A DNA stretch of 64,000 nt from Enterovibrio baiacu (GCF_004120195.1 NZ_SCHN01000009.1:236601-300600); one strand, 5' to 3'. Shown: positions 35,111-44,140, numbered from the stretch's first letter. Program-made: numbers and translations. Notes: generated by a model not told the origin, from the sequence alone.

Positions 35111-36175
35111 TTACGCGGTACCGATACCAAATTTGATTTCGTTGTTCGCGTCATCAACCACTTCATCCAAGTAGTTTTCCACTTGCTGTTCAACCATACG
35201 GTCTGGTTCTTCGAAGTAAGCGATATGGAAAATCGCATCACCTTCGTTCACCAATGGCAGGGTTTGCTGACCAATGATAATGCCGCCTTGCGGGGCATAG
35301 GTCTGGATCTCTTCGCTACCGATAGGGCTGCTGATAGACGCCAGAGATTGGCCTTTGCTGACACGCTGTCCAAGGGACACGTGAGAGCGCAAAATACCGT
35401 CTGCTTCTGCACGTACCCAGCGGGTTGCGCGTGCAATAACAGGTTCAACGGTTGACGTTTTACGGTTGTTTTTACGGATCATGCCCAAGTGGCGCATAAC
35501 ACGTTTAACACCTTTAACGCCTGCTGTGATCGCGTAAGGTTCGAAGCGTAGCGCTTCACCTGCTTCGTATGTAATGACAGGAATACCGATGTTTTCTGCT
35601 TCCGAACGCAATGATCCGTCACGAAGTGCAGCATCGATAACCACTGGCGTACCAAACGCCAACGCCATTTCATTGGTTGCTTCGTTCGCCAAGTTAGCGC
35701 GAATTTGAGGCAGGTTAGTGCGGTAAATCGCTGCAGTGTGCAGGTCGATAATATGGGTACAACGACGAACAATTTGTTCGAAGATTTGGTACGCCATACG
35801 ACCCGCAATGGACCCGCGCTCAGAGCCCGGGAAACAGCGATTTAGATCGCGACGGTCTGGCAGGTAACGTGACTTATGGATAAAGCCAAATACGTTAACC
35901 ACAGGGATCGCGATAATGGTTCCTTTCAGTGTGGCAGGGTTGATGCGTTCAAGTACTTGACGCACCACTTCCACACCGTTGAGTTCATCACCATGAATGG
36001 CCGCGTTGATCATCAACACTGGGCCAGGTTTCTTACCATGAAGTACTTCCGCTGTTACTGACAGCGGCGAGTGTGTGTAAAGCTTAGCGACTTCAAACTC
36101 AACGCTTGCGCGCTGACCTGGCGGGATAGTTACCCCGCCAATTTCAAAGGCATTATTCTTAGTTGCTTTTGACAC
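35111..36175 (-). CDS. Succinylglutamate desuccinylase/aspartoacylase family protein
   Basis: The 354-residue zinc carboxypeptidase-like protein has [12 protein letters not shown] (zinc-binding His and Glu, about residues 56-67) and IIDLHTAA (third ligand). The C-terminus has a biotinyl/lipoyl-like beta domain. It is in a set with rimK and rimB, the ribosomal S6 modification genes, and overlaps rimK by 17 bases. In this context it is the third member of the RimB-RimK operon, acting on an amide of an acidic amino acid; its exact substrate in the S6 polyglutamate system is not established from sequence. Confidence 0.88.
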   Translation of the reverse strand: MSKATKNNAFEIGGVTIPPGQRASVEFEVAKLYTHSPLSVTAEVLHGKKPGPVLMINAAIHGDELNGVEVVRQVLERINPATLKGTIIAIPVVNVFGFIHKSRYLPDRRDLNRCFPGSERGSIAGRMAYQIFEQIVRRCTHIIDLHTAAIYRTNLPQIRANLANEATNEMALAFGTPVVIDAALRDGSLRSEAENIGIPVITYEAGEALRFEPYAITAGVKGVKRVMRHLGMIRKNNRKTSTVEPVIARATRWVRAEADGILRSHVSLGQRVSKGQSLASISSPIGSEEIQTYAPQGGIIIGQQTLPLVNEGDAIFHIAYFEEPDRMVEQQVENYLDEVVDDANNEIKFGIGTA

Positions 36176-37067
36176 GTGTCCTTGTCCTCGGAGATGAGAC
36201 TATTTTCTCTATATGGTCAATGATGAGGCCTGCGACGTCTTTACCCGTTGCGGTCTCAATCCCTTCAAGACCTGGCGACGAATTCACTTCCATCACCAAT
36301 GGTCCGCGCTCTGAGCGCAGTAAGTCTACGCCTGCAACGTGAAGTCCCATGGCCTTCGCTGCTGCAACCGCAGTTTTACGTTCTTCAGGCGTGATGCGAA
36401 TCAATGAGGCGCTACCACCACGGTGCAAGTTCGAACGGAACTCGCCCGGCAATGCTTGACGCTTCATGGCGGCAATCACTTTGTCGCCGATAACGAAACA
36501 GCGAATATCGGCGCCGCCCGCTTCTTTGATGTATTCCTGCACCATGATGTTCGCTTTCAAACCCATAAAGGCTTCGATCACGCTTTCTGCTGCCTTGCGT
36601 GTTTCAGCAAGAACAACACCGATACCTTGTGTGCCTTCAAGCAGCTTGATGACAACAGGGGTACCGCCAACCATGCTTAGCAGGTCTTTAATATCGCCCG
36701 GTTTGCTCGCAAAACCTGTGACCGGCATACCAATGTTTTTACGTGAAAGCAGTTGCAATGAGCGCAACTTGTCACGTGAACGTGAAATTGCGACGGAGTC
36801 GTTCACTGTGTAGACACCCATCATTTCGAACTGGCGCAAAACGGCGCAGCCGTAAAACGTCACAGACGCGCCAATACGTGGGATGACAGCATCAAAACCG
36901 ACCAAGTCTTCACCTTTCAAGTGAATCGAAGGTTGGGTCGAGTTGATGTTCATGTAGCAACGTAGTGCGTCGATGATTTTGTATTCGTGGCCTCGTTTCT
37001 CACACGCTTCAATCAGGCGACGTGTAGAGTAGAGATTTTCACTGCGCGATAAAATTCCAATTTTCAT
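36159..37067 (-). CDS. rimK: Ribosomal protein S6--L-glutamate ligase RimK
   Basis: The 302-residue ATP-grasp protein starts [18 protein letters not shown] and has [20 protein letters not shown] (ATP-binding lysine and glycine loop), [21 protein letters not shown] and the magnesium-binding [14 protein letters not shown]. RimK adds glutamate residues to the C-terminus of ribosomal protein S6. It is three bases after rimB and overlaps the desuccinylase gene, so the three are co-transcribed. Size equals E. coli RimK. Confidence 0.97.
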   Translation of the reverse strand: MKIGILSRSENLYSTRRLIEACEKRGHEYKIIDALRCYMNINSTQPSIHLKGEDLVGFDAVIPRIGASVTFYGCAVLRQFEMMGVYTVNDSVAISRSRDKLRSLQLLSRKNIGMPVTGFASKPGDIKDLLSMVGGTPVVIKLLEGTQGIGVVLAETRKAAESVIEAFMGLKANIMVQEYIKEAGGADIRCFVIGDKVIAAMKRQALPGEFRSNLHRGGSASLIRITPEERKTAVAAAKAMGLHVAGVDLLRSERGPLVMEVNSSPGLEGIETATGKDVAGLIIDHIEKIVSSPRTRTRVKSN

Positions 37068-37070
37068 AAC

Positions 37071-37565
37071 TTAACCTTGTGGCGCCTGAAGAATAAAAGA
37101 TGCTTCTGGTTGGACGATTAGACGACCTTCCATCGCGATGCGACCTAACAACATACGAAACTTCATGTTGTCACGAGCGGTCAGTGTCATCTCAATTGGG
37201 TATTGCAGATCGCCAATAACCAATTGCGTTTCGATGACATAACGGTACGTCTCGTGACCACCAGAATCGCGCACTGTGCGCATATCAAATACTTTCGCGT
37301 GACACTCTTGTTCGGTATGCACGTCGTCTTGGATTGGATGAACCATGAATTTCACCCATTTCTCGCCATCTTTTTCGTATTCTTCGATGCCGAAAGTGTG
37401 CAGACAAGATGTTCTCGCGCCTGTGTCTACTTTTGCTTTGATTGCTTGGATGTTTAATCCTGGTAAGCCGACCCATTCACGCCAGCCGACGACAGTTCGT
37501 GCGTTTGCTTGAATAATATTTGAATCTTCGCCATCAGCTGTGCGAGATGTGTTGTTGTCAGTCAT
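37071..37565 (-). CDS. rimB: Retropepsin-like ATP-dependent zinc protease RimB
   Basis: The 164-residue protein has VGWREWVGLPGLNIQAIKAKVDTGARTSCLH, in which AKVDTGA (about residues 44-50) is the retropepsin Asp-Thr-Gly triad, and ends LLGRIAMEGRLIVQPEASF. These proteins are grouped as RimB or ATP-dependent zinc proteases (pfam05618); in Pseudomonas RimB removes glutamates from S6 and is operon-linked to rimK. It is the first gene of the unit, with a long dyad 71-147 bases upstream. Confidence 0.92.
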   Translation of the reverse strand: MTDNNTSRTADGEDSNIIQANARTVVGWREWVGLPGLNIQAIKAKVDTGARTSCLHTFGIEEYEKDGEKWVKFMVHPIQDDVHTEQECHAKVFDMRTVRDSGGHETYRYVIETQLVIGDLQYPIEMTLTARDNMKFRMLLGRIAMEGRLIVQPEASFILQAPQG

Positions 37566-38065
37566 TACTGCAATGCCCCAGATAGTATATTTCGAACGGA
37601 TGGAGTGAGCGCATCAGTCTTTGACACTTACTCAAGTAAACGATAGCTGCTCAGCGGCGTATGCCTGCTCACATTTATAAGAACCGATTGAATAATCAAC
37701 ACTATCGTTTACGTTCTCCGCGGCGACCTTATCTGTTCCAAATTCTCAGCACCGCATGAAAGAGCGCGAAAGTTACAGCTTTGCGCCAGTCGCTACAAGT
37801 CAATCTTTTGGTCGTGACAATAAAAAAATTTAATCGTACGTCAGGTTGATTTTTGAGATCTACATCAATGTTTTACAGGCCGCGAATTTACTGGATTCAA
37901 GCGCTTAAAGTATGGATTAGAAAGGAAGAATTCTCATTGCTGACAACGTGAGAATGATGGGATTATTTTTCAATTTTTTTCGTTTGAAGCGGGGGAACAG
38001 CCCGATGTACTGCCACGATGAAGGCGAGTGTTTGAACTGGGGATCCAAGATGGGATGTTGGCTGT
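37566..38065. other. Region between rimB and the GNAT gene, about 500 bases
   Basis: It contains the rimB promoter area and the long-range inverted repeat at 37636-37712. The part from 37720 to 37970 is AT-rich, and I see no gene in it. An overlapping frame at 37963-38220 is a shadow of the GNAT gene. Confidence 0.45.
37636..37712. promoter_or_regulatory. Long-range perfect inverted repeat upstream of rimB
   Basis: GTAAACGATAG (37636-37646) and CTATCGTTTAC (37702-37712) are exact complements 55 bases apart. They could be two half-operators that allow looping, or the arms of a leader RNA stem. Confidence 0.55.
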
Positions 38066-38554
38066 CTATCGCACCAAGGTTCTCGATTGCTTAGTATGCT
38101 TGTTCGGCTGCCATTCGCACAGTACATCAAACATGCCTTCATCGCTTTCGATTGTTTTGGTGTCGCATTCAATAAAGCCTTGTTTCTGCCAAAACTCCCT
38201 TGCTTGTTGATTAATTTCAACGGTATACAGCATCAAACCCTTTAGCGCCGTTTCTTTCGCGAGCTCGACGAGACAGCTTCCGATGCCTTGCCGTTGTGCA
38301 TCTGGCGCAACGTAAAGTTGGGTAATGGATTCACCATCGGTCGCTATCATGCCGAGCACACGTCCAGATTGTTTTTCTTTGGCGAGGTAAATGTCATTGC
38401 ATGCGGCAAGTACGCGATTGAGGTAATAACGGTGCGACTCGAGGCTCTGCGTTTCCGCTGTGCCTAGTGCGAACTCTTTGCTCTCGCGCCACATACGAAG
38501 CGTCTCTTCGGTGTAGCGCGGGTGGTAATCGACAATATCGATGTGATTATTCAT
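38066..38554 (-). CDS. GNAT acetyltransferase
   Basis: The 162-residue protein has the GNAT acetyl-CoA loop ITQLYVAPDAQRQGIGSCLVE (RQGIGS, about residues 81-101) and the C-terminal VEINQQAREFWQKQGFIECD. The substrate is unknown. It is followed 53 bases upstream by another GNAT gene on the same strand (38608), though the two proteins are not close copies. It lacks any fused domain. Confidence 0.85.
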   Translation of the reverse strand: MNNHIDIVDYHPRYTEETLRMWRESKEFALGTAETQSLESHRYYLNRVLAACNDIYLAKEKQSGRVLGMIATDGESITQLYVAPDAQRQGIGSCLVELAKETALKGLMLYTVEINQQAREFWQKQGFIECDTKTIESDEGMFDVLCEWQPNKHTKQSRTLVR

Positions 38555-38607
38555 CGCGAATGATGTTGATGCATGGTGGTGTGTGTCCGTTATGTCAGCG
38601 TTTCGTT

Positions 38608-39084
38608 TTAGACAGCAGGGCTGAATAATTGCAGTGCGCGTGAATAAAAGACGCTATTTGGGTCTTCCACATAATCACCAAACGGTGAGCAGGTATCAAA
38701 GCCGAAACGTTGGTATAGCTTTCTTGCGGCCTCGAACTCGGGTTCAGCACCTGTTTCTAAGCTAAGGCGCGAATATTTCCGGCGGCGTGCTTCTTGAAGG
38801 ATGTATGCGAGCAAGTTTGCAGCCACGCCACGACGTAGGAAGTTTTCGGAGGTTCGCATTGATTTGATTTCACCATGGCCTGGGCCAATTTGTTTTAGCG
38901 CACCACAGCCCGCAATCTCGCCATCAATCCATACACTCCAAACCGTGACATTTGGATGTTGAAGGGCGGTAATGTCTAATGCGTGAACACTTTCAGGCGG
39001 GCTAATTTCATACATGTTTGCGAGGTGTTGATGGAGAAGATCTTGGATTTCCTTTCCTGATAAATCATCGACGCGTATTTCCAT
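38608..39084 (-). CDS. GNAT acetyltransferase
   Basis: The 158-residue protein has the GNAT core: WIDGEIAGCGALKQIGPGHGEIKSM (beta strands before the loop), then LRRGVAANLLAYILQEARRRKY, whose RRGVAA is the acetyl-CoA-binding loop, and the closing ARKLYQRFGF. Small enzymes of this kind (YsnE-like) acetylate amino acids or amines. It probably forms an operon with the GNAT gene at 38066. The start ATG 39084 has AAAGATC upstream, a weak site. Confidence 0.85.
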   Translation of the reverse strand: MEIRVDDLSGKEIQDLLHQHLANMYEISPPESVHALDITALQHPNVTVWSVWIDGEIAGCGALKQIGPGHGEIKSMRTSENFLRRGVAANLLAYILQEARRRKYSRLSLETGAEPEFEAARKLYQRFGFDTCSPFGDYVEDPNSVFYSRALQLFSPAV

Positions 39085-39473
39085 TGATCTTTTCTCCCAT
39101 CGTTATTGACTCTTTGCAATTTGCCCTGTGTTTAGGCGCTGTTCAAGTTTCCAAATCCAAAGAGTTTGAGGTGTTATATGCAACTTGATTGGCATGTGTG
39201 TCTGTGTATTGCGTTAATATCGAGATGATGTGCGAGCACTCAAAGATTGGGCAGGATAAACGCGTAATTTATGAAGTGACGAAATGTGGACCGCGTATCG
39301 TTGAAACTAAGAGCTCACTCACGAAAGACAATGTGACGTTCGCGAATTTGTCTTAATTAAATGATAGGTGAGTGTTTATTTAGACAAAACGCGCAGTGCA
39401 AAGTGTGGAGATTGCGGTACGACGCTCCACATAAAAAAGCCCACAGGAGGCAGATTGAGAAGCGAACAAAAAG
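39085..39473. other. Intergenic region
   Basis: About 390 bases without a gene between the GNAT gene and the DMT exporter gene. Only the stem-loop at 39474-39504 stands out. Confidence 0.4.
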
Positions 39474-39504
39474 CAGAGAGAGAAACCACAATGCTTCTCT
39501 CTCT
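39474..39504 (-). terminator. Intrinsic terminator of the DMT exporter gene
   Basis: AGAGAGAGAA (39474-39483) and TTCTCTCTCT (39495-39504) pair. On the minus strand the stem is followed by GCTTTTTG, 35 bases beyond the exporter stop. Confidence 0.65.
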
Positions 39505-39538
39505 ATATATATGTATCTGTTAGCGAACGAACGTCGTT

Positions 39539-40405
39539 TTAGGCAAGCGTTGCTTTTTGCGCTGCTTTCTTTGTCAGCTTTTGCTTGCTTCGTCCCATCA
39601 AAAGCAGGCTCAATAACACCAGCCCAATGCCCACCCACTGAAGTGGACCCAAGGTTTCACCCACCAAGACTATCCCTAAGGTAACTGCCGCGACGGGGTT
39701 TAGCATACTGATCATCGCCATGGCGTCAGGGCCGATACGTTTAATTGAACGCGAAAATGCCCAATAGGCAAACGCACTGTTCAAAACGCTGACCCAAACA
39801 ATGCCGGGTAAAGCATCAAGCGTGATGGTTTTCGGCGCGCCTTCCACCAAAAACGCAATGGGCGCGAGCATGAGCCCGCCCAAGGTTAATTGCCATGCCG
39901 TGAGCCTGAAAATATCAGTCACTGGCCAATTTTTTAGCCACAATGTCGCACGTGCAACCAGCGCTGTTGCGACCAATGCTGCAGCCGCACCGACAGGGTC
40001 AATGTCGGCGGTGGGGTTCAAAATCAGAACGACGCCTGACAGCCCCAATATTGCGAGTAACAGCATTTTGAGCTCCGGCTTCTTACCTTCCACCAACCAT
40101 TGCATGAACATCAATTGAAGAGGAAGTGTTGCACCGAGCGTGCCTGCAACGGAACCCGGCAAGCGATAAGCGGCAATAAAGAGAAGTGGGAAGAAGGCCA
40201 CGATATTAAAGGTGGTGAGGAGCGTGAGCCTGCCAAATGGCAGCGGTGGTTTGCCCGGTTTTAGCAGCATCAGGAGTAAACCGGCAGGTAGCGCACGCCA
40301 AACTGCTACCCAGAATGGCGACATATCGTGGAGAAACAGACTTACAGCTGCATAAGTGCTACCCCAAAGGATGGGAACGGTGGCGGCGAGTAAGTAGTTA
40401 ATCAC
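39539..40405 (-). CDS. EamA/DMT superfamily transporter
   Basis: The 288-residue protein has about ten membrane helices in two EamA halves. MINYLLAATVPILWGSTYAAV (first helix), RLPGSVAGTLGATLPLQLMF and VWVSVLNSAFAYWAFSRSIKRIGPDAMAMISMLNPV (second half) are typical of drug/metabolite exporters. It ends in a basic cytoplasmic tail. It diverges from a marR gene, with two dyad operators in between, so it is probably an exporter under direct control of that regulator. Confidence 0.9.
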   Translation of the reverse strand: MINYLLAATVPILWGSTYAAVSLFLHDMSPFWVAVWRALPAGLLLMLLKPGKPPLPFGRLTLLTTFNIVAFFPLLFIAAYRLPGSVAGTLGATLPLQLMFMQWLVEGKKPELKMLLLAILGLSGVVLILNPTADIDPVGAAAALVATALVARATLWLKNWPVTDIFRLTAWQLTLGGLMLAPIAFLVEGAPKTITLDALPGIVWVSVLNSAFAYWAFSRSIKRIGPDAMAMISMLNPVAAVTLGIVLVGETLGPLQWVGIGLVLLSLLLMGRSKQKLTKKAAQKATLA

Positions 40406-40457
40406 GGTGTTTCCTCTATAAAGTCAACCAAAAGGGAGTAATCACCTTTTTAAAAAG

Positions 40458-40475
40458 TATCTTTCCTGAAAGGTA
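40458..40475. promoter_or_regulatory. MarR-type operator, site 1
   Basis: TATCTTTCCTGAAAGGTA is an imperfect palindrome with six of seven matching positions in each arm. It lies just upstream of the DMT exporter gene. Confidence 0.65.
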
Positions 40476-40504
40476 AATTATTCGCTTTGTCTCTTTAGAT
40501 CAAG

Positions 40505-40522
40505 TATCTTTTTGGAAAGATA
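40505..40522. promoter_or_regulatory. MarR-type operator, site 2
   Basis: TATCTTT-TTGG-AAAGATA is a perfect palindrome. It lies just before the marR ribosome-binding site and is similar to site 1, 47 bases centre to centre. Confidence 0.75.
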
Positions 40523-40537
40523 AAATATGGAGGTGTT

Positions 40538-41020
40538 ATGAAGCAGGATCATGTCGATACCATCCTTGCTCAGTGGCAGGTTCAACGGCCTGATTTAGAT
40601 TGCTCACCGATGGGCGTGATTGGACGAATGGACAGAGCAAATCACTTGATGAAACTGGGTTTGGAAGACGTGTTCAAACAGTTTGGTCTCATGAGCAGCG
40701 AATTCGATATTTTGGCAACGTTGCGTCGTGCAGGCGAACCCGTGACACCGACGGAAATGTATCAAATCTTGATGTTTTCGTCGGGTGCGATGAGTACGCG
40801 TGTTGATGGGTTAGTGAAACGCGGCCTTGTGGTGCGTCAAGCCAGTGAAACCGACAGAAGAAGTTGTTTGGTGACGCTAACGGACGAAGGGCGAACCTTG
40901 ATTGATACTGTGGTCGCTGTGCACGTAGAAAATGAACATAAAATGTTGAATGCATTGACGGAAAAAGAGCAAGCAACCTTGGCATCTTTATTGCGGAAAT
41001 GGCTGGCCGCGAACGAGTAA
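40538..41020 (+). CDS. MarR family transcriptional regulator
   Basis: The 160-residue protein starts after GGAGGTG. It has the MarR winged-helix core (SEFDILATLRRAGEPVTPTEMYQ, then LMFSSGAMSTRVDGLVKRGLVVRQASETDRRSCLVTLTDEG, where the D-R-R wing contacts DNA). It should repress itself and the divergent DMT exporter by binding the two palindromes between them. The ligand is unknown. Cys near SCLVTL is not in the usual OhrR position, so it is not an obvious peroxide sensor. Confidence 0.93.
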   Translation: MKQDHVDTILAQWQVQRPDLDCSPMGVIGRMDRANHLMKLGLEDVFKQFGLMSSEFDILATLRRAGEPVTPTEMYQILMFSSGAMSTRVDGLVKRGLVVRQASETDRRSCLVTLTDEGRTLIDTVVAVHVENEHKMLNALTEKEQATLASLLRKWLAANE

Positions 41021-41144
41021 GCTGGTCTTTTCTATCATGCCTTTTTCACTCCTAACGGAAACAGAAATCACGCTCGCGGCGTTTTGCATTTGGTTAAACT
41101 CATCCTAATGATGATGTTAGATAGCCATTCAAAGGGGAAGAGCG

Positions 41145-41408
41145 ATGCAAATGATGCCCATTAGCGACATTGTAAAACTCGATCTTCATTGGGTGCGTGG
41201 AGAAGATGCTCGCTATGCTGCCATCATGAAAAGCCTAAAACGAGGCGAGGCCATCAATGAAGCCATCAAGTTGATTCAATGTGCCTGCGGGAAAACCTAT
41301 ATTCTCCAAGATGGCGGTCATCGCATTACTGCGGCGCACAAACTCTTCCAGCAAACCGGCAAAGATACCTTGATCCCCGTTGATATTTTCCAATCAGACA
41401 TTCCCTAA
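41145..41408 (+). CDS. Single-domain ParB/sulfiredoxin-fold-like protein
   Basis: The 87-residue protein starts at ATG 41145 after GGGGAAG. It contains ISDIVKLDLHWVRGEDARYAAI and YILQDGGHRITAAHKLFQQ. The DGGHRITAAH part matches the catalytic/nucleotide-binding core of ParB N-terminal domains (DGxHRxxAA), and the helix before it has the usual spacing. The helix-turn-helix and dimerisation parts of true ParB are missing, so it is not a partition protein. A CAC pair (QCACGKT) lies between. Small ParB-like proteins may bind or hydrolyse nucleotides; no function is known for this one. Confidence 0.6.
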   Translation: MQMMPISDIVKLDLHWVRGEDARYAAIMKSLKRGEAINEAIKLIQCACGKTYILQDGGHRITAAHKLFQQTGKDTLIPVDIFQSDIP

Positions 41409-41542
41409 CGCCTCCTTATTCCTTAAAAGCCTGCTTTCTAATGATACGGCTCTCGCTGTCTCATTATTGTGACTATATTGTTTAGATAGAACAAAACGAT
41501 GACGCAGCGTTGTGCGTAACGCTGGGAAGCATTGAGGAAATG

Positions 41543-41956
41543 ATGATAAGACTGATTTATGCCAGTTCTGCCACGATTGCTTTCAATGAAAACAATCTCA
41601 TGCAGTTGTTGGGCGTGTGCAGGGCAAACAACGAAAAATTGGATGTCAGTGGGCTGTTGCTTTACTCAAAGGAAAATTTCTTTCAAATCTTAGAAGGTGA
41701 AGAAGACGTTGTAGAAAAGCTTTATGCCGACATTGCGTTGGATACCCGACACAATGGCGCGATTGTGATCGATCGTAGTGAGATCGAACAGCGTTCTTTC
41801 CCGAATTGGTCGATGGGCTTTAAAAACCTAGAGACGTTCGATAAGCGAAAACTGCGTGGTTACACCAATTTGTTTGATCGCAAACTGTCGAAAGAGGAGT
41901 TTGGAAACCTAGGACAAGACATCATCTATTTGATTGAGATGTTTAAAGAGATGTAA
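41543..41956 (+). CDS. BLUF-domain blue-light sensor
   Basis: The 137-residue protein is nearly all BLUF domain. It has Tyr6 (RLIYASS), Asn30 (ANNEKLDVSG), Gln48 (FFQILEG), Trp89 and Met91 (FPNWSMGF), all in the positions that bind and sense FAD. A C-terminal tail of about 40 residues is helical (SKEEFGNLGQDIIYLIEMF). Without an enzymatic domain, signalling must be by interaction with a partner. ATG 41543 (after GAGGAA) is chosen over ATG 41540. No light-responsive partner is obvious next to it. Confidence 0.92.
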   Translation: MIRLIYASSATIAFNENNLMQLLGVCRANNEKLDVSGLLLYSKENFFQILEGEEDVVEKLYADIALDTRHNGAIVIDRSEIEQRSFPNWSMGFKNLETFDKRKLRGYTNLFDRKLSKEEFGNLGQDIIYLIEMFKEM

Positions 41957-42394
41957 CCCTCGAGATAAGTACGTTTCAGACTGTCTCCCTAGCGTCCTCA
42001 TAATGTTTCTTTATTCGGCGTAAAGCCCTTCGTTGAACATGTGAAAATGCCTTCTGGTTTACCTAACGCTATTTTTGATGCCTCTTAACGCTTTGGCGTC
42101 TTTCACCTTGAATACCAAGATGAAATGGCATTCAAATTACTTCCTTTAAATTCAACTGTTAATAAGAAACGTTTTGCGTATCTTATTTTTGATGCAATAC
42201 GCCCTGCGATGTCAGCGTTATAGTTGAGCACAATACACACGCACATTCTGAGTGGCTTTTTTGCTATCCAGTATGTGAATATAAAGCGTTAACATATTAA
42301 TAAATATAAAAATAACAACAGAGTCGGTGGCTTGAACAGGATGTTCGTTGTTGAGTTGCTTAGGGGTGATTCAATCCGACAGAGGGAGCCGTTC
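41957..42394. other. Gene-free region of about 440 bases
   Basis: AT-rich, with no gene that I can support. The frame from 42332 to 42394 lacks a good ribosome-binding site and lies before the better start at 42395. Confidence 0.4.
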
Positions 42395-42736
42395 ATGCTT
42401 TATGTAGATGGGCTGATAACCGCGTTACCGGCCATGAACAAAGAAACCTACCGACGATTGTTGCAAGACGTCGTCCCACTTATTCGTGCTTATGGCGCAA
42501 TCAATATTGTGCAATGCAGCGATCAAGAATCCTCTTCCTATTTAGGTCTCATCGAGTATCACAATGCCAGTAAGGTAGTGGTGTTTTCGTGGATTGTTTG
42601 GCCTTCAAAGGAGATGCGGGATAGAGGCATGCAAAGCATGCTCGCAGATCCACGTTTTGAAGCGGTCTTGAACCCTGTCTTACTTGGTGGGGAGCGTATT
42701 GAGCTGGATCCCGAGCTATCGCTGAATTGCCACTGA
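42395..42736 (+). CDS. DUF1428 family protein
   Basis: Starting at ATG 42395 after GGGAG, the protein has 113 residues, the usual length for this family. It begins MLYVDGLITALPAMNKETYRRLLQDVVPLIRAYGA and contains KVVVFSWIVWPSKEMRDRGMQSMLADPRFE, both typical of DUF1428, a ferredoxin-like (dimeric alpha-beta barrel) fold. The function is unknown. An upstream frame to 42332 would add 21 residues without family support. Confidence 0.82.
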   Translation: MLYVDGLITALPAMNKETYRRLLQDVVPLIRAYGAINIVQCSDQESSSYLGLIEYHNASKVVVFSWIVWPSKEMRDRGMQSMLADPRFEAVLNPVLLGGERIELDPELSLNCH

Positions 42737-42893
42737 CGCTTCAACGTCCATCGTGTGCCTTGAGCACATCAGACCGCTGACCCACTTCGCGCTTTTTTGC
42801 GCACATCGCCTTTGCGTGTTGCATTCCTTTACGCTGCATTTTTGTTCATGTTAAAAACAAAGACATCACTTCAGAACCGACAGGGACGTGGGC

Positions 42894-43379
42894 ATGAGCA
42901 AATCGATCATCTCGAAAGACGAGATTGAAAAGATGCAAGGCACAACCAAAACACATTTCTTAAATTCAAATGCTGTTCGCACCAATAAATCCCTTGGGGA
43001 TCTTGTGGGGCTTACCGGGTTTGGGTTTCACATCGTCGAGATTGAACCTGGCTATGAATCGACGGAATACCACGTGCATTACTTTGAAGATGAGTGTGTT
43101 TACGTGCTCAAAGGCAATGCAGAGGTCACCATCGGCGAAGACACGTTCAATGTTGGGTCGGGCGATTTTATCGGCTATCCCGCCAATGGGTTGCCACACA
43201 CCATGATAAATACGGGCACAGAGACGTTGCGCTGCATTGTTGTTGGGCAGCGGCTCGCACACGATGAGGCTGATTATCCTCGCCTAAACAAGCGGATATT
43301 TCGCAACCAAGACCGACCGTGGCAAGTGGTCGACATTGAACACATTGATTTACCCGGCGGAAACATAGGGAAGAAATGA
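42894..43379 (+). CDS. Cupin-fold protein
   Basis: The 161-residue protein has a single conserved cupin barrel. GYESTEYHVHYFEDECVYVLKGNAEVTIGED gives the first metal-binding motif (His-His-Glu pattern), and FIGYPANGLPHTMINTG the second. The long C-terminal part (RLNKRIFRNQDRPWQVVDIEHI) is a tail. The start ATG 42894 has AGGGAC upstream. Its stop overlaps the start of the SDR gene by four bases (ATGA), so the two are translationally coupled. The substrate is unknown; a role in a sugar or small carbonyl pathway is inference. Confidence 0.85.
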   Translation: MSKSIISKDEIEKMQGTTKTHFLNSNAVRTNKSLGDLVGLTGFGFHIVEIEPGYESTEYHVHYFEDECVYVLKGNAEVTIGEDTFNVGSGDFIGYPANGLPHTMINTGTETLRCIVVGQRLAHDEADYPRLNKRIFRNQDRPWQVVDIEHIDLPGGNIGKK

Positions 43380-44140
43380 TGCTAAAAGATAACGTCAAAC
43401 GCATCGCATTGGTGACAGGTGCCAGTCGCGGCATTGGGGCTGCAACCGCCATTCGCTTAGGGGCGGAAGGGTATACCGTCTGTGTGAATTATGTTTCTAA
43501 CGTGGAAGCGGCAGAATCCGTGGTGCGTAGCATTGTTGATGCGGGTGGTGATGCGTTCTGTGTTCAGGCTGATGTGTCAAAAGAAGCGGAGGTGTTCGCG
43601 CTTTTTGCAGCAATTGACCGCATGGCGTTTCCGCTGGCAGCACTTGTGAACAATGCGGGTGTGTTGTTTACCCAAAGTAAGCTGGTAGATATTACCGCAG
43701 ATCGCATCGAAAAGGTGCTTGCAGCGAATGTAACGGGTAGCCTGCTATGTGCACGTGAAGCGGTGAAACGCATGTCTACTGAATTTAACGGGCAGGGTGG
43801 GGTTATTGTTAATGTTTCCTCGGCAGCATCACGAACGGGTTCGCCTAACGAATACATCGATTATGCGGCGAGCAAAGGGGCGGTTGATGCTTTCACCCTT
43901 GGTTTGTCAAAAGAAGTCGCGGCTGAAGGTATTCGTGTTAACGGTGTGCGCCCTGGCCTGATTTATACCGACATTCATGCTGATGGCGGCGAGCCAAATC
44001 GTGTCGATCGTTTAGCGTCTCGTATTCCGATGCAGCGCGGTGGCACCAGCGAAGAAGTGGCGGCGTCTATCTGTTTTCTGCTCTCCGATGACGCGTCGTT
44101 TATCACAGGGTCGATCATTGATGTGACAGGCGGTTTATGA
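43376..44140 (+). CDS. Short-chain dehydrogenase/reductase (SDR)
   Basis: The 254-residue protein is a classical SDR: TGASRGIG at residues 14-21 for the cofactor, NNAG in the middle, catalytic Ser in NVSSAASRTG, and YAASK for the Tyr-Lys pair. A C-terminal DVTGG ends the Rossmann fold. Basic residues after the glycine motif (SRG) suggest NADP. It overlaps the cupin gene and is likely to act with it. The substrate is unknown. The conserved end STGG type (IDVTGG) is normal. Confidence 0.92.
   Translation: MMLKDNVKRIALVTGASRGIGAATAIRLGAEGYTVCVNYVSNVEAAESVVRSIVDAGGDAFCVQADVSKEAEVFALFAAIDRMAFPLAALVNNAGVLFTQSKLVDITADRIEKVLAANVTGSLLCAREAVKRMSTEFNGQGGVIVNVSSAASRTGSPNEYIDYAASKGAVDAFTLGLSKEVAAEGIRVNGVRPGLIYTDIHADGGEPNRVDRLASRIPMQRGGTSEEVAASICFLLSDDASFITGSIIDVTGGL

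Noticed and set aside
37963-38220. Minus-strand frame overlapping the GNAT gene end
   Set aside because: It is out of frame with the GNAT protein, which has clear motifs; no separate family.
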